Positions 23,026 to 34,985 of a DNA stretch of 64,000 nt are shown here, piece after piece. The notes beneath the pieces are model-generated. The model saw nothing but the letters and a program-made list of their open reading frames with translations, made no database searches and was not told the origin of the DNA. How positions within the stretch are numbered: position 1 is the first letter of the stretch; every line of letters starts with the position of its first letter. The position numbers and the translations under genes are program-made. Source of the DNA: Gnetum montanum (lineage: Eukaryota; Streptophyta; Gnetopsida; Gnetales; Gnetaceae); the NCBI GenBank assembly GCA_015680685.1, contig MNCI01014507.1, forward strand, positions 219,349 to 283,348, read 5' to 3'.

Positions 23026-24110
23026 TGTGGACCTTATAGTTTTGGTATGTTAAAACATTAAGAAAAATGGAAAATAAGTTTGTTTTCTTGTCTGTGTGAT
23101 TGTTGTGCTTACAAGACAAGGACTTAGATTGGGCAAGGTTATAAAAAAATGATTCATCTTGCAAAGGAAGATGAAGAAAGATGTCTCTAGGAAGTAGTAG
23201 ACATCTTGGCAGATTTGGGGTAAGCTCAGAGAAAATTTAGAAATACGTCTTTATAAATAGTAAGATGTCTTTCCTTAGCTAGAGATGTCTTTCATGAGAC
23301 AAATATGTCTTTACAGAATGCAAACCAAATATGGAAAGACATCTTTCATTGATCAGAGACATCTTCCAAAATGGAGACTTAAGAAATATGTCTTTAAAAA
23401 ATCAAAGATGTCTTCCTAGATTTGAAGGAAAATTCAGAGAGACATCTTAGGCATAAGGAAGATGTCTTTCATGACTGTTAGTGATCATTAGCTAGTTGTT
23501 GCACAAGTTTCAAGAAGGATTTAGTAACATAGTAGCTTTAATAACATTTGATGTGCATTAGAAAAAGTGCAAGCATTATTGTATTCATTATACAATCATT
23601 TATAATCATTGAATTCTTTATTTCTCCTCATTGTCTAATCATTTTGGCTTTGTGAAGTGTGTTGTATTGAACTATATAAGGATAAACAAATTGAGTTGCA
23701 ATTATTCCTTGTAATTCTTGTTCTTGTTGCCCTATGAGGTTGAGTTCTTTGAGCTTGTTAGGATCTTGGAGGATTGAGTTGTTAATGCTATGGTACAACA
23801 CTTTAGTGTAGAGCTCAAGATTATAAAGATTGTGGAAGCCTTAAAACCACATTTCCAAGCTTGATGGGACCTTGCAAGGTTGAGTGATTGGTGCTGCAGC
23901 ACAACACTTTGGAGAAGGGCTTGAGAAATGTACAAGGTGTGGATCCTTCAACCACATTTTGAGAGAAACAAAGTCTAAAGGTATACTTTTGATCTATCCT
24001 CTAAATGTGAAGTACCAATGTTGGGGAATCACATAAATTTGTTTGTGTGCTTTGTTTTATGAATATTTGATTTAATAAACTTATTCATCTCCCCCACCTA
24101 NGTGACATCA
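23026..24110 (+). repeat. 5' LTR of element F
   Basis: Begins TGTGGACCTTATAG. Contains about twelve copies of AGACATCT or AGATGTCT words between 23174 and 23470. The right end is uncertain: the last 10-15 bp differ from the 3' copy and include one undetermined base (N at 24101). A decayed initiator-Met primer site may be the ACACAGAGC at about 24112-24120. Confidence 0.8.
23174..23470. repeat. Palindrome-derived motif cluster, 5' LTR of F
   Basis: About twelve copies of AAAGATGTCTTT, AAAGACATCTTT or close variants spaced roughly 18-35 bp apart. One copy near 23242 keeps ACGTCTTT. The two variants are what CpG decay of AAAGACGTCTTT would give. Confidence 0.8.
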
Positions 24111-24125
24111 TACACAGAGCTACCC

Positions 24126-25440
24126 ATGTTTGACAGATTCAACTTTGCCTATTGGAAAGCCACAATGCAAGTGTTTTTCAAATCCATGGAATTTGAAGTA
24201 TGGGAATCAATCTTGGAAGGCTACACTCCACCTGTTGATGGCACCACCAACATCATCAAGCCTCGCAATAAATGATCTCAAGAGGAGAAGGATAAGTTCA
24301 TGTTTGATTAAAAAGTAAAAAATTGTTTATATTATGCATTGAATAAATCTAAATTCAATAGGGTAGCAAGATGTAAAATAGCCAAAGAAATTTGAGAAAC
24401 TTTATAAGCTACTTATGAAAGAACCTCTATTGTTAAGCAATCGAAATTGTTAGTTCTACAAAGTGAATATGATGAACTCAAAATGTAAAAAGGTGAGAAA
24501 ATCAAGGATTATTTTCCTAAAGCTAATGATCTTATTGTAGCCATTAGAGAAATAGGAAAAGACTTACCTGAAAGTGACATCATCATCAAAATGATCAAAA
24601 CTCTACAATTGAAGTTCAAGCCTAAGCTCACAGTGATGAAAGAAATTAGAGACTTCTTAACCTTAAACTTTGAAGAGCTTCAAAGTGCTCTCATCTCTTA
24701 TGAAATGAATCTCATAAGTGAAGGATCTATTTAAGAAAGGCCCATTGCCTTAAAGATTACTTCAGAGGAGAAGGAACTTAATGAACATGAAGAGGGTAGT
24801 GAAAATGAGATTGTCTTTCTCACTAGAAAGCTACAACGACTAATTGTTAGGAAGAAAAAAGGTGCATATCCACAAAGCTTTAATCCACCTAAAGGTAAAG
24901 AAAGAGGTAAGAACATTTTAAAATATAATTTAGATTTTTCTTCTATAGAATGTTGGATGTGTGGAGGTAGAGGCCATGTGGCCTCCAAAGGTTCTCGTAG
25001 CTTCAAAATGTAATACAAGAATAAATTCCTTGAAGAAGGAAAGAAGACCAACTTTTGTAAAATTTTGGATGATGGGGAACAAAGTGAAGAAGAAGTGGAG
25101 GTTGATGCAAAAAAATTCTCAACTCATCTACATGGCTCTTACTAATGGTGATTCATCAAATGATGAACCAAATGATGATGAGAGGTTTGATTTATTATGT
25201 AAAGAAGTTTTACATTTTCAAAATCTTTGCACTGAGTTAAATAAACAAGTCAAATCTAAAGATTAGGAAATATCCTCATTAAACCTAGCTATTTTTGATC
25301 TTAACAAAAAATTATCAGACCTTAAGGTTGAGAATGATGCACTAACTAAATCATGTGAGTAGATGAAAGAAGAACATGCTAATGTTAGGCTGGTGAATGA
25401 ATGATTGACAAAAGGAAAAAAGTCTCCTTGAATGGTTCTT
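24126..25440 (+). pseudogene. Element F gag (Ty1/copia type)
   Basis: The ATG at 24126 reads MFDRFNFAYWKATMQVFF, the start of the copia gag family with conserved F-x-x-W. The core follows (YALNKSKFNRV, ATYERTS, LLVLQSEYDEL, IKDYF, LPESDIIIKM). The zinc-knuckle region at 24951-24992 reads C-x2-C-x4-H with the fourth Cys replaced (glycine). Gag would build the particle and bind RNA. Stops occur at about 24272, 24309, 24393 and 24486. The C-terminal charged part (25050-25440) changes frame and fades. The opposite-strand ORF at 24731-25051 is a shadow. Confidence 0.75.
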
Positions 25441-26044
25441 GGACAAGGAAGAATCCCACAAGATAAAAGTGGACCTAGATACTACCACCAAGAAGAGGAA
25501 CCATCAAGGGACAAGGACTTTACATTAAGGGAAGCTTCTATCCAACATAAAACTCCTCAAAGGTTTCTTCCTTGTAGTTATTTTTCTAATAGTATAATTA
25601 GATGTTATTATTGTAATAAGATTAGACATAAATAATGGGAGTACAATCTAAATTTTTATCATATGAGTACATGGACATATCACAAGAGTCCTTATTTTTA
25701 TCAAAGTGCACCAAGAAAGGGTTTTATGTAGGATCACAAAGAAGATTGGAAATCAACCCAAAGGACCAAGGGTATCAAAAGGGAATGGAGAATTAAATAG
25801 GAGAAAGGGAATGTGGACACTTTCTATAACAAATTTGTAAGAGGAAGTCATGCATTGAACGTTGGGAAAGTTTGGTTCAAGGGAGATTCGTCAAAAGAGG
25901 AAACACATTCTTTATCTCTTTAGACACCATCATTTTCTGACAGCATGATAGGTAGGTAAAGGTAAGTTTTTTTTTTTGTTTTCAAGGTTTAATTGAGACT
26001 ATAAACCGATGGAAGCCTTCCAAAACCTCATCTTAACCTTTGAA
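25441..26044 (+). other. Decayed region between gag and second ORF of F
   Basis: Lys-rich, stop-broken sequence after gag with no protease (D-S-G), integrase or RT motif, ending in a poly-T run near 25968. This is where pol would be expected. Confidence 0.5.
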
Positions 26045-26045
26045 G

Positions 26046-26215
26046 AAAGATGTCTTTCAAAAGTGAAAGACATCTCTGCCAGGACATCTTTGGTAGAACA
26101 AAGACATCTCTCTGAGTTTCTATATGTTGCGAGAAAGATGTCTTCAATAAATGAAAGATGTCTATTGTATCTTTTACATTTGAAAAAGACATCTTTCTAT
26201 AAAAAACATGTCTTG
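26046..26215. repeat. Internal palindrome-derived motif cluster of F
   Basis: Eight copies of the AGATGTCT or AGACATCT word in 170 bp, the same motif as in both LTRs, placed just before the second ORF. Confidence 0.8.
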
Positions 26216-26326
26216 TTTCTCATTCAAAGCCCTTGTTTACCTACGGTTATAAAAGATAAAACCCTCTTTTTTATCGTATTCCTTCATAGAGATCCCAGAA
26301 AGACGACTAGGGCTCCATCATTCACA

Positions 26327-27900
26327 ATGATTTTGGTAGAGATGGCTCACAAGAAGATTGGCACATCTAGAAATCCATCCAAGAAATATGCAAGTAGAAG
26401 TTCCAGTAGTACACCACCTTCATACATGCCCCAATTTCAAAGTATAGGTGTTCAGCACAGGTTTAAGGCTACAAGAATCACCACCATTGTTTCTAAGAAT
26501 GCTCTTAATTTTCCTTTGCATAGACAATAGGCTCTGTTAGATTATTTTAAGCTTATGAACTAGACTACATTTTTCTCTATAAATTTTTTTATTTCTAAAG
26601 TGTTAATTTGAGAACTATACTATAAAATTGTTATTTTTTATGCTGTTGTGGAAGATTTTACATCCATTGTTAGTGGGATTGTTGTTGAAGTATCTCCTCA
26701 AATTATTAATGCACTTCTAGGTATTTCTAGTCCTGATGTCTTCTGGGTTAATATATAGTCTATTCATGACATTTACATGAATGGTATTATGCCCATAGCT
26801 CATGATGAATTCTATGATGTATTGTTTGGAAGAGTTATGTCTTTTGATTAGGATCACATTGAGTAGAGCAAGATAACTCCAGATGCATCCAAGTTGTCAC
26901 TTATTGTTTTGTATAATATAATGGTGAAGGGAGGAAGTTACAATTATCTGCTACTAGCCTAGGGCTATGTACTATATTGTTTTCTTATAGGGTTATCATT
27001 TGATCAAGGGCACACTCTTTGCCAAGACATTTTGAGCCTCTATGCCAGGGACAAAATCCTTAGGCAACCTTACCTCATCCGCATGTTTATCCATTAGAAG
27101 AGTGTACCTATTCTAGTGTTACCTTCATTTAAAGGCAAGTGGAGTCATGATAAGTACGCAGAGAATAGGAGTTCTTCTCACATAGCAACAATAGAACCTA
27201 GCACTAGATTACCAAAACAAAAGAAGGAGGCCTCACGACAATTGAAAAGATCAAAATCTTCTAAGGCTTATATTACTTCCTCTTTGAAGAGGATATTTAG
27301 ATCCATTTCCTGAGCCATTGGAAAGCTTGCAAGGAATCTCCCTTACTTGTGTAAGAGCTTAGATGAGGCAAGGATTCCTCCTCCCTCTGATGGGTAGGTA
27401 TATGAGGAGGTCACTACTCCTCCCATCTCTAACAACAAGGAGGATGCTCTTGCTCATCCATGCCATTCTATAGTAGCAGGCCCCTCATGCACATACAACT
27501 TAGAAATGGAGTTAGATTGTATGCTAGAGACACCCCAACTAGTGTTTAGGGGAAGCACCATGCTTCCATGTAGCAACCACAACATCATATTCCAATTCCT
27601 TCTACTTCTATTACTCCATCTCATGTTGATGCTCATAGTTCTTTTGAGCAACAAGCTTTGGAGAGCATATTTGGGACCATGTCCCAATGGATTCCTATTT
27701 AGCACCGCTAGCTCCACTAGCTTTTTTTTAGTTTCAAATGAAGCTTCATCCTAGGTAGGCTCCAATGCAATGAGTTCAGTCCTCAAATGAGGACATAGAA
27801 ATCCAGTCATCCCAACACTAGTAGTGATGATGATGAAGTGGAGACTTATCATCCATATTGAGTAGCGGTGGATTCTAAATCTAAGGATGCTACCAAGGTT
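26327..27900 (+). pseudogene. Element F env-like / plant-transposon-type ORF
   Basis: One frame from 26327 to about 27545 with around ten stops and no frameshift, then a shift into a Ser/Pro-rich tail. The start is basic and Ser-rich (SSSSTPPSYMP). A domain follows with VVEVSPQIINALLGI, FYDVLFGRVMSFD, then SKLSLIVLYNIMVKGGSYNYLLLA. This order (short beta part, 'IN-LLGI', then 'LYNIM') is that of the plant transposon protein or env-like domain found between pol and the 3' LTR of Sireviruses and Athila elements. Its function is not established. A basic stretch near 27200 (KQKKEASRQLKRSKSS) could be a nuclear signal. Assignment rests on pattern and position. Confidence 0.5.
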
Positions 27901-28350
27901 AGTGATTGAGATCTCAAAATTTTTTCTGTTCTCTCCTTTTAATCTCTCATTTTTTGGCTCTCATGTATGTGATTTTGGGACTTTACACATATGTCATTGA
28001 TCTGTGGATAGTTGTACTCTGAGATGCTTATGGACAGTTTGATGTAAAACATTTTGTAGATGATTTTGGAAAGATGACATGTTTTTTGGTTATCTCTATG
28101 TGGTTTATTGATTTTTACTAGGCCTCATTTACTTGACTCATGTCTAATTGATCCTCCACGCTTATCCTAATCCTTGGCTACCATAGGACTTTATATGTCT
28201 TTATTCTTTTCTTAGAATATCATTTATGATAATTATGTATATATATTAATATATATCTATAATTTTTACCTTTTTGGCTATGTCCAAAAAAGGGGAGAAT
28301 TATTGTGCAAGGCTAAGCTATCCCATTTTCTTAAGTTTTGGACATTATCA

Positions 28351-28363
28351 AAAAGGGGGAGAT
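28351..28363 (+). promoter_or_regulatory. Polypurine tract of element F
   Basis: AAAAGGGGGAGAT immediately before the 3' LTR start, the standard Ty1/copia plus-strand priming site. Confidence 0.88.
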
Positions 28364-29454
28364 TGTGGACCTTATGATTTTGGTATGTCAAAACATTAAG
28401 AAAAATGAAAAATAAGTTTACTTGATTGTTTGTGTACCTATTGTGCTTGTAGGACAAGAACTTGGGTTGGGCAAGGCTATAAATGAAGGATTCATCATGC
28501 AAAAGAAGATGAAGAAAGACATCTCTGGGAAGTAGCAAATGTCTTGGTAGATTTGGGGTGAACTCAAAGAAAATTCAAAAATACATCTTCAAAAATAGTA
28601 AGATGTATTTCCCCAACCAAAGAAATCTTTCATGAGACAAAGACATCTTTATAGAATGCAAACCAAATCTAGAAAGATGTCTTCCATTGAGCAAAGATTC
28701 CTTCTAGGATGGAGACTTCAAAAAGACGTCTTTAAGGAAACAAAGACCTTTCTAGATTTGAAGGTAAATTCAAAGAGATGTCTTAGGCATGAGAAATATG
28801 TCTCCTAAAATTGTTAGTGATCATTAGCTAGTTGTTGCATGAGTTTCAATAAGGATTTAGGAACATGGTAGCTATAAGAAGACTTGATGTGCATAGGAAA
28901 AACTACAAGCATTCTTGTATTCATTGTACAATCATTTATAATCATTGAATTCTCTATTGCTTCTCATTGTCTAATCATTTTGGCTTTGTAAAGTATGTTG
29001 TATAGAACTATGCAACAATTCATAGATTGAGTTGCAATTATTCCTTGTAATTCTTATTCTTGTTGCCCTACAAGGTTGAGTTCCTTAAGCTTATCGAGAT
29101 CTTGCAAGATTAAGTTGTTGGTGCTATGGTATAACACTTTCTTGTGGAGCTCAAGATTGTAAAGGTTGTGGAAGCCTTGAAACCACATTTCCAAGCCTAA
29201 TGGGACATTACGGGGTTAGGTGATTAGTGTTGTAGTAAAACACTCTAGAGTAGGGCTTGATGACTATACAATGTGTGGACCCTTCAACCACATTTTGAGA
29301 GCAACAAAGTTTGGAGGTGTGCTTGCGATCTACCCTCCAAGTGTGGTGTACCCACATTTGGGAACCACATAAATTTGTGTGTGCGCTTTGATTTATAAAG
29401 GTTTGATTTGGGGGATTTATTCATCCCTCCTCCTTCTAACTTTTATGATTCACA
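28364..29454 (+). repeat. 3' LTR of element F
   Basis: 1,091 bp, TGTGGACC to TTCACA. Matches the 5' copy along its length with many scattered differences, so the insertion is old. The motif cluster lies at 28513-28805, including an intact AAAGACGTCTTT at 28722-28733. Confidence 0.88.
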
Positions 29455-29569
29455 TCAACATCCTCAAATTTCTAAGAAGCTTCTTTCTTTCCTTTATGTA
29501 ACATCCTCGCTTTTTCCTATTACTTGAAACTTCTTTGGATGGTTAATGGCAGCTTTGTCTTTCTATTTG

Positions 29570-31720
29570 CTTTATTTCAATCTTCAACTCTGTTTGTCAA
29601 TGGCTTTGTATTCAAAATCTACATGAATCTTGCTCTTTAATATTAAGAGCTTGGTTCTTACATTCACTCGCTTGAGATAGGTTGTTCAATTCAATTTTCA
29701 ACACTTGTGACAGGCTTTAATTTGGTTGAGCTAATTCATTTAAGGCTTAGGAGTTTAAATTTAAAATTTTACCTTTTATAAACTTACTTTATTACTAACA
29801 TTAGCTTCTAGAACTTATAAATGATGTGTGCAATTCTTTGTGAGCATGAGATTTGACATGGCTTGTAGAGCCATTTTCAAGTGTACCTATAGAACTATTT
29901 TTGCATCCTACAAACTTACTCTTTCAAGAAGCTGACATGGAAGAGCTACTTCGATGATGAATTTTTGTTTCATATGCTAGGTCTACGAGCTCATGTGGAA
30001 GATGTTGCTATTGTAGAATGAAAGGAGAGCCTAATTGTATAGGTAAATTTTAGTTCTACAATCAACACCCTATCTTCAAAGTTGATGTGGCTTGTAAGAT
30101 AGTTTTGGAGGTTGTTTAAAGAAATAATTTTTGATTTTTCATGAACTAGTTCTACTTAAAAGGCTAATATTGTAGAGTTGATCCTCACACTTGTTCATGG
30201 AGTTAGATTCTAGTTATACCAATGATCTTGATGACGTGGCTCATAGAATTGATTTGGTTTTTCCTTGTAGATCCAACTTCTAGTTCTATGAGCTAGTATC
30301 TCATAGAGGATGACATAGTAGAACTTTTCCAAGATCTATTCATAGATTTAAATTTCACCTTCACAAAGCTAACTCTACAAGCTTACGTGGCAATGAAAAT
30401 TGAATGTTTTCAAAAGGTATTCATAGAACCACTTTTTAGAGCAATTTTTAAACCTTACCTACTTATTTTGATGTGGAAAAATTGTTTCCACTTACTAAGA
30501 AGGTTAATGTGATAGAGTCATTTTTGAGCTATTTTGTATAATCATATTTTGATTCTATGAAAGGCTTAACCTAAACTTGCTCCTTGGCTATGCAGAATTG
30601 TTTTCAACTTTCCTTGTATATCCAATTTTTCAATCTACAAAATTTTATCAAACAAAATCCATGTGTTGTATGACATCTATGTATAGAACTAATTTTTCTC
30701 TCCCTCTTTTATTTTGACATCAAGAAGCTAATCTAAGTAGAATTTTCTTGTAAGGCTAATTATTGGTTCTACAAGTTTTCCTCTACATGTTGATGTAGGC
30801 AAATGATAAGGTAGCTCATAGAACCATTCTAGATTTTCTTTTGTAGAAATAGATTTTAGTTCTATAAATCCACCTTAGTAAGTAGCTTATGTGGTAGAAG
30901 CAGGAAGGCTTCTATAGAGTATAAGCGTATTATGCATCAAGCTTATTTTGTTGAATTACTTTTTGATTCTACAAACCAACCCTTTCTAAAAGTTGACATG
31001 GCATATTTTGACATGGAAGAGCTCTTTTGTAGAACTAATCTTTAGTTCTATGAGCTTCCTCTTTACACTGAAAAAGCTTGTAGAAAAAATTCATAGAGCT
31101 TATCTTCGGCTCTACAAATTGAATCACAAAATTGAAGAATAATGTTCTAAACTAAGCCTTTTTGAAAGGAGTTGACTTGGCAAAGGCATAAATGGAATCA
31201 CTCATAGAACCATTTTGTATAATCTTTTATTTGCTTCTCAAGTTATCTACCATAAGATGAAGCCTATGTGGAAGAGCTAATTTTTAGAGCTACTTTTCAA
31301 TTCTACAAGCCTATTTTATATAAGCACTGACTTCATTATAGAACCACTTCATAGAGCTATTTTTCCACCTCATTAGTAGGTTCTACATAAAAAAAATGAT
31401 GTGGAAAAATTGAAAATTAGTTATTATATGAAAGAAAATCCTAACTCTATGAGTAATATTTTAAACCTTTGAGCTAGCATGGTAGAGCTATGTTTAGGTT
31501 AACTCTAATTTTGACTCTATATGCCATATCATCAGGCTTACATGGAAAAACTAAATAGGGCATTCCTTATAAAGATATTTTTGAGTCTACAAATCTCCTC
31601 TATGTTAGTAGAGCCAATTTGGCAAGGTCGTATTCCACATTTTTAGCTATCTAAAATTCTCCTTAACAAGATGATGTGCCAAGCATGCTATAACAAACCT
31701 TTTCAAACTCAAATTGATCC
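29570..31720. repeat. Degenerate hairpin-rich arm of G1
   Basis: Dozens of degenerate copies of words such as TAGAACTA, TTAGTTCTA, TCTACAAGCT and GATGTGG in both orientations. Some are arranged as short hairpins, e.g. near 31028 where TAGAACTAA and TTAGTTCTA flank a few bases. No coding potential. CACTA elements typically have such subterminal repeats, which bind their transposase. Confidence 0.6.
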
Positions 31721-32249
31721 TCTTTTCTTAAAGCAAGGGTTTTCTCATTAGCACTCAATTATTTGTTCCATTTTCCATTACAATGAAACTAATTCATAAG
31801 CTCTGTAATGTTATTTTTATGAGCTTGATGTAACTTATAGTCAAGAAAACATGAATTTATGCTAATATGCTATATTCCTAATGTTGACTTAGTAATCTCA
31901 CATAGTGCCTAAATTAGTTTGAAAACCCTAGCTCCTTGATTTTTCAAACAAAAGATCAAATATCTTTAGGAGGTTTGCTATTTCCTCATAAATTCTGATC
32001 ATTCAAAAAACTACATCATATCTTCATTAAGAGTTTTTCCTAAAATTTTTGCTTGGGACTTGCCTTTCCAAAAATTTGATGCTTCAAAGCCTAGCTCATT
32101 CTTGTAGTAAGATCCAATTTAAAAAGTGGAACTTATCTTTTGCTCCATTAATCATAGAAATGTTACCACAAATTAAATTTTTGAAAAAAGGGTTTGAGCT
32201 ATAATGAGTCTCACATTTATAATTTCCCTAAACATTCACTTCTATCTAG

Positions 32250-33690
32250 GGCTTGATTGCTTTACTGGCAGCCTAAGAAGAGTCAAGCCTACTAACATAA
32301 TCTATGACTATTCCATGAAAATGCCATATTATTTCAACAACACATCCCATGGAATTTTTGTTACTCTTCTTCTTGTGATCTTTTTTTTGGAATTTCCAAA
32401 ACACCATCTTTGTTGACAAAGTGTGTTGTCTCTCTTAGAATTTATTTCCCTGTTAGAGGCATTGGTGCCTATCTTAGTTCCTTCTTATCATTGAAATGTT
32501 TCCTTTCAACATGAAATTTATGGTGTGCATTAAAGAAATGTTGATGACTCATGTAGCATAATTTTTTACTATGCTTTAGCTATAGAGAGTTTGTGTATAT
32601 TCTACAATGTGGATGAGCAAATTTGCCTTTTGTACTCCAACTTGAAACATTGTCGTAGATTGGAAAATCATTTATTATTTACAATAAAACACAATACATC
32701 CTAAAATATTGACCTTTACTTGCATCGTAAGTTGTTACCCCTTTTGTAAATATTAGTTTTAATTCATCAATTAGTAGCTGAAGGTACGCATCTATATTAT
32801 GACTTGGCTAGTGTGGACCTAGAATAAGAAGACTTAACATAGTATAGTGATGCTTTATGTATAAGCACAATGGCAAGTTATATGTAAAAGTTAAAATATG
32901 CCAACATGTCCTCCACCTAATTTCAATGTTGAATGAATTAAATCCATCATTGCAATAGCGAGGTGAACACTTCTAGGCTGATTTGAAAAGTCCAGATAAA
33001 TATTATCTATTTCTATCCATACAGGTACATTTGTAATACAATGCATTCTATGATCCTTTGAATGACTTACAACATGCCATATCATTTGGCTTGCATTCCC
33101 TAAATGTGCATACAATAGTTATGGCCTTGGTATAAAGGGAAAAGAACAAAGTTCTTTAGCAAAAACCTTGTTATCTTTTCATTTGAACAATGATGTAGAT
33201 AACCATATGGAAATTACATTTAGGGCATGACTAAAGTATGGAATTGGTACTATTGAATAATATATAATCACTCAAGCATACAAAATGTTTTTCATATAAC
33301 AAAACTAAAACTTAACATGATGGTTTTTATCTCATAGAGTGAGAGCACTTCATTATTTTCTAGAAAAATAAATCTTAAGAAATATAACATTTCCTAGTAT
33401 GATCTCTTAGTGTAACCTAGCCATGCTTTGTAATTCCACATCTTAACAATGAAGGATAATTTGTTTAATGAAGGATAGTTTGTTTAACTTTGTTCATCCA
33501 AGATAAATTGGTTTTTTTCCTAATTCTAACAACAAAGTATAGTCACATGGTGAATCTTGTCTAGTATTTTCTTTAGGACATGATCCATTAGTAGGATAAT
33601 CGATCATCATATCTAGATAAACCATAAATGCATCTTGCAACATACCTACTAGATCATCTTGTACAGATGCTTCTATGTTAAACACATACT
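32250..33690 (-). pseudogene. CACTA TNP2-type transposase relic (G1)
   Basis: Minus-strand pieces in order: DDLVGMLQDAFMV (33660 region), the block with PVWIEID-IYLDF, then NQPRSVHLAIA (33115-32891), and the C-terminal piece at 32700-32255 matching G2's intact stretch. The family's usual motif is 'EPRN-LALATDGFNP'; here it reads PRSVHLAIAMMDLI. TNP2 transposases cut and rejoin the element's ends. Only part of the usual 700-1,000-residue protein is present and stops are frequent. Confidence 0.65.
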
Positions 33691-33699
33691 ATTTACGAC

Positions 33700-34629
33700 C
33701 TTCCCCATGATACAACCATATGTACTCAACATAATTAGGATCCATGCCTCTATACTACAAGTGGAATTTTATTTCTCCAGGAGGATGTTCACTGAAGTTG
33801 TAATATTGCTTACATGGGCAATGGATTAATCCATCTAATTATGTATGATTTATAATGAGTCAATGAATTTGTCTACAACATTGAAGTAACTAGATGATCC
33901 TATTGGCAACTTAAACAATGATTTATCTGTTTCAAATCTACAATTGAAAATCCTCCATATTAATTAGGCATAAAAGAGTGAAATAAAAAAATACTAGTAA
34001 AAACAATGGAAGAATGTAATTTATAAAAGCTTCAAATAGAATAATAAACCTAAATATAAAGGGATTCAAAATTAATGGAAGATAGAGAAACATGTTAAAA
34101 AAAGTTTATGCATATGTGGATAACATTAGCTTGAAATGGATAACAACTTCACTATTGTTTATAAAAGGAACCCAAGTAGTGATGATGCTAAAAAGACAAG
34201 CTAAGAAACCATTTTAAAAGAGGCATCATGGTTACTTTGACTATAACAAGCATGCCTTATATATCATTTCATATCCAATGGTAGTAGTGGTTGAATTATT
34301 ACCTTGTATATTTTTTAAACAATGAATTAGAGATTCTATAAATAAAATAAAATTTGCATTTGTGTTTCTTATTTTATTTTTGTAATTCCATATTATTCTC
34401 TTATATGAAAGGATTTAGTATTTTTTAGGGAAGTTTGACTAGACCAGAGTATGCTAAGAATTTCAACATAGAAAATTTGACATAATACATATAGAGTTCT
34501 TGAAAAAAGCATAAAGAATACCTTGCTTGTTGGCTTTCATAGAGACCATTAAGATTGATCACTTCTGATAGACTATCCTATGTCATAAAGAGACCTTTTC
34601 TAAATGAGATTGGCTTTGAAAATTAAGAT
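33700..34629. other. AT-rich stretch left of element E
   Basis: No readable gene. If G1 is a full-length CACTA relic, the N-terminal transposase part should lie here, but I cannot recognise it. Confidence 0.35.
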
Positions 34630-34953
34630 TGTTAAGTTAAGTGGTGACTGATCCAACATGGGTCAAAACCAGTTAACAGTAGTTAGAGTAGTAGTTAACA
34701 GTAGTGAGTAATAGTTAGCAGTAGTTAATAGCAGTTAGAGTAATAGTTAACCAATAGTTACTGGTCCAGTTTCCATTATCTTCCGTAATGGCCCAAAAAC
34801 ATTGCTATTTCCATAATTGTATCTAGTAATTATTATTTAATAGAAATTCTCATGTATTTTCGGTGGTGTGCTTGCTTAAACGCCACACAAAGCTGTGTGT
34901 GTTGCCTGTGTTTTCTGTTTTCTTTGGTTCTTTATCTGTTTCTGAATTTAACA
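34630..34953 (+). repeat. 5' LTR of element E
   Basis: 324 bp. Its first 120 bp are built of loosely repeated GTTAACAGTAG/GTTAGAG words, then TTACTGGTCCAG and a U5 ending TTTAACA. Confidence 0.92.
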
Positions 34954-34955
34954 AT

Positions 34956-34971
34956 TGGTATCGAAGCCACG
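34956..34971 (+). promoter_or_regulatory. Primer-binding site of element E (initiator-Met type)
   Basis: TGGTATCGAAGCC, two bases after the LTR, is close to TGGTATCAGAGCC, the complement of plant initiator tRNA-Met used by most Ty1/copia elements. Confidence 0.85.
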
Positions 34972-34985
34972 GATCAGTGGGAACA

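Larger units (their letters stand above)
23026..29454 (+). mobile_element. Element F: Sirevirus-like Ty1/copia derivative lacking pol
   Basis: LTRs at 23026-24110 and 28364-29454, both starting TGTGGACCTTAT. A polypurine tract AAAAGGGGGAGAT lies at 28351-28363, and TCAAC is exactly duplicated at 23021-23025 and 29455-29459. Inside are a copia-type gag (24126-25440) and a second long frame (26327-27900). No protease, integrase, RT or RNase H motif is found between them. LTR length over 1 kb, gag type and an extra ORF next to the 3' LTR are Sirevirus-like. It would depend on enzymes from a relative. Confidence 0.82.
29560..34629 (-). mobile_element. Element G1: CACTA (En/Spm) relic
   Basis: Transposase on the minus strand (33690-32250) of the CACTA TNP2 type, with a long quasi-repetitive non-coding arm at 29570-31720. 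G2 at the window's right end is a second, shorter copy that aligns from about 29570/61664. I did not find a CACTA terminal repeat, so the ends are approximate: the left edge is where G1 and G2 similarity starts, and the right edge is the insertion point of element E. The stretch 33700-34629 is AT-rich and unassigned. Confidence 0.6.

Noticed and set aside
23174-23470. CRISPR-like array (short repeats with about 25-bp spacers)
   Set aside because: Repeats are 8-12 bp, in both orientations and irregularly spaced, lie in an LTR, and the DNA is eukaryotic.
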